From: Chloroflexota bacterium
Lineage (GTDB): Bacteria > Chloroflexota > UBA6077
Assembly: GCA_021788565.1 (NCBI GenBank)
Contig: JAJYKO010000341.1
Span: forward strand, 1-6,379
DNA length: 6,379 nt
Reading direction: 5' to 3'
The position numbers were made by a program, and so were the translations under genes. The notes below the pieces were generated by a model. It worked only from the letters and a program-made list of their open reading frames with translations. It had not been told where the DNA came from and made no database searches. Shown here piece by piece: positions 6,159 through 6,379 of this stretch (within the stretch, counting starts at the first letter, position 1; the number at the start of each line of letters is the position of its first letter).

Positions 6159-6215
6159 TTTCCCTCCTGTGCGGTTGAAGCTACTCCGGCCAGTGATTCG
6201 CCCGTTCTAACAGCC

Positions 6216-6379
6216 CTACAGCTCCCGAATCGCGTCGAACTGGCTTGCGTACTGGCAGGGATCGATCCGGGCCTCGATAATGGTGAGGACATCGGACCTA
6301 AGCGCATCCTTGAGCGCCGACGCATACTCTGCTTCTGTCCCCACAGAGGCCCCCTTTGCGCCAAACGCCTCGGCTAGCT
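6216..6379 (-). CDS. C-terminal end of a thiamine-pyrophosphate-dependent enzyme (acetolactate-synthase-like); 5' part outside window
   Basis: An open frame enters from the right edge and ends at TAG (6218-6216), giving 53 complete residues from LAEAFGAKGASVGTEAEY through ALKDALRSDVLTIIEARIDP to SQFDAIREL. The order LAEAFGAKG, then a short Val/Glu segment, an ALKDAL helix, a strand ending in hydrophobic residues and an acidic DP matches the end of the C-terminal pyrophosphate-binding domain of acetolactate synthase-like TPP enzymes. The GDG-NN cofactor motif itself lies beyond the window, so cofactor binding is not directly seen. Such enzymes decarboxylate or carboligate 2-oxo acids. Which member this is cannot be told from the tail. 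The SQFDAIREL ending argues against the main biosynthetic IlvB (inference). It lies 261 bases upstream of the transporter gene and may be the first gene shown of the same cluster. Confidence 0.75.
   Translation of the reverse strand, partial: LAEAFGAKGASVGTEAEYASALKDALRSDVLTIIEARIDPCQYASQFDAIREL

Larger units (their letters stand above)
5955..6215 (-). other. 261-base spacer/leader before the tctC-like gene, no convincing gene
   Basis: This is the longest non-coding stretch in the window, between the TPP-enzyme stop and the lipoprotein start. I see no clear -35/-10 promoter pair. It contains two modest inverted repeats (6055-6075 and 6014-6041), a GC-rich run of GCGCAGCGCAGCGCG near 6078-6092, and a strong Shine-Dalgarno followed by a three-codon ORF at 6147-6158. 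It may hold the promoter and a structured leader for the transporter-led part of the operon (inference). No known riboswitch or tRNA is recognised. Confidence 0.5.

Noticed and set aside
5951..6364. A 137-codon minus-strand open frame whose TGA overlaps the lipoprotein ATG (ATGA), as in coupled genes
   Set aside because: Its first part is out of frame over the recognisable TPP-enzyme tail. The remainder is Ser/Arg-rich, resembles no protein family, and has no well-placed start in the spacer.
5757..6377. A 206-codon plus-strand frame spanning the lipoprotein start, the spacer and the TPP-enzyme tail
   Set aside because: It is antisense to two coding regions; the glycine-rich start is only the complement of the Ala/Pro tether.

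Overview
The window is a single block of co-directional genes, all read on the minus strand. It holds six complete coding regions plus one gene cut at each edge. By eye the GC content is near 60%. Most starts have strong AAGGAGG-type ribosome binding sites. The substrate-binding lipoprotein has a long Ala/Pro/Thr/Ser spacer after its lipobox cysteine, a style common in Chloroflexota (inference, moderate at best). Nothing indicates phage, plasmid, transposon, CRISPR or RNA genes, and I found no convincing plus-strand gene. This looks like chromosomal catabolic DNA.

Layout in transcription order (right to left): (1) 6379-6216, the last 53 residues of a thiamine-pyrophosphate-enzyme-like protein; (2) 6215-5955, a 261-base spacer or leader with two small hairpins and a three-codon mini-ORF; (3) 5954-4872, a TctC/Bug-family periplasmic solute-binding lipoprotein; (4) 4859-4816, a near-perfect 44-base palindrome; (5) 4774-3776, a Gfo/Idh/MocA oxidoreductase; (6) 3696-2911, an HpcH/HpaI class II aldolase; (7) 2849-1881, a D-2-hydroxyacid dehydrogenase; (8) 1853-1014, a DUF6282 amidohydrolase-like protein; (9) 969-298, an RraA/HMG-aldolase-family protein; (10) 194-1, the N-terminal 64 residues of a small protein that may be a dimeric alpha/beta barrel. 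Gaps in the distal half are 27-103 bases, which fits one operon. The 103 bases at 195-297 show no clear signal.

The genes fit uptake and breakdown of an organic acid. TctC would capture a carboxylate. The Gfo/Idh enzyme and the D-2-hydroxyacid dehydrogenase would carry out NAD(P)-linked redox steps. DUF6282 could be a metal hydrolase or lyase. The two unrelated aldolase families (HpaI and RraA/HMG) typically release pyruvate or similar 2-oxo acids, and the TPP enzyme would act on a 2-oxo acid. The substrate cannot be read from sequence. The TctA and TctB membrane subunits are not in the window. Five of the six complete genes have good start evidence from Shine-Dalgarno placement; for four of them this moves the start inside the longest open frame.
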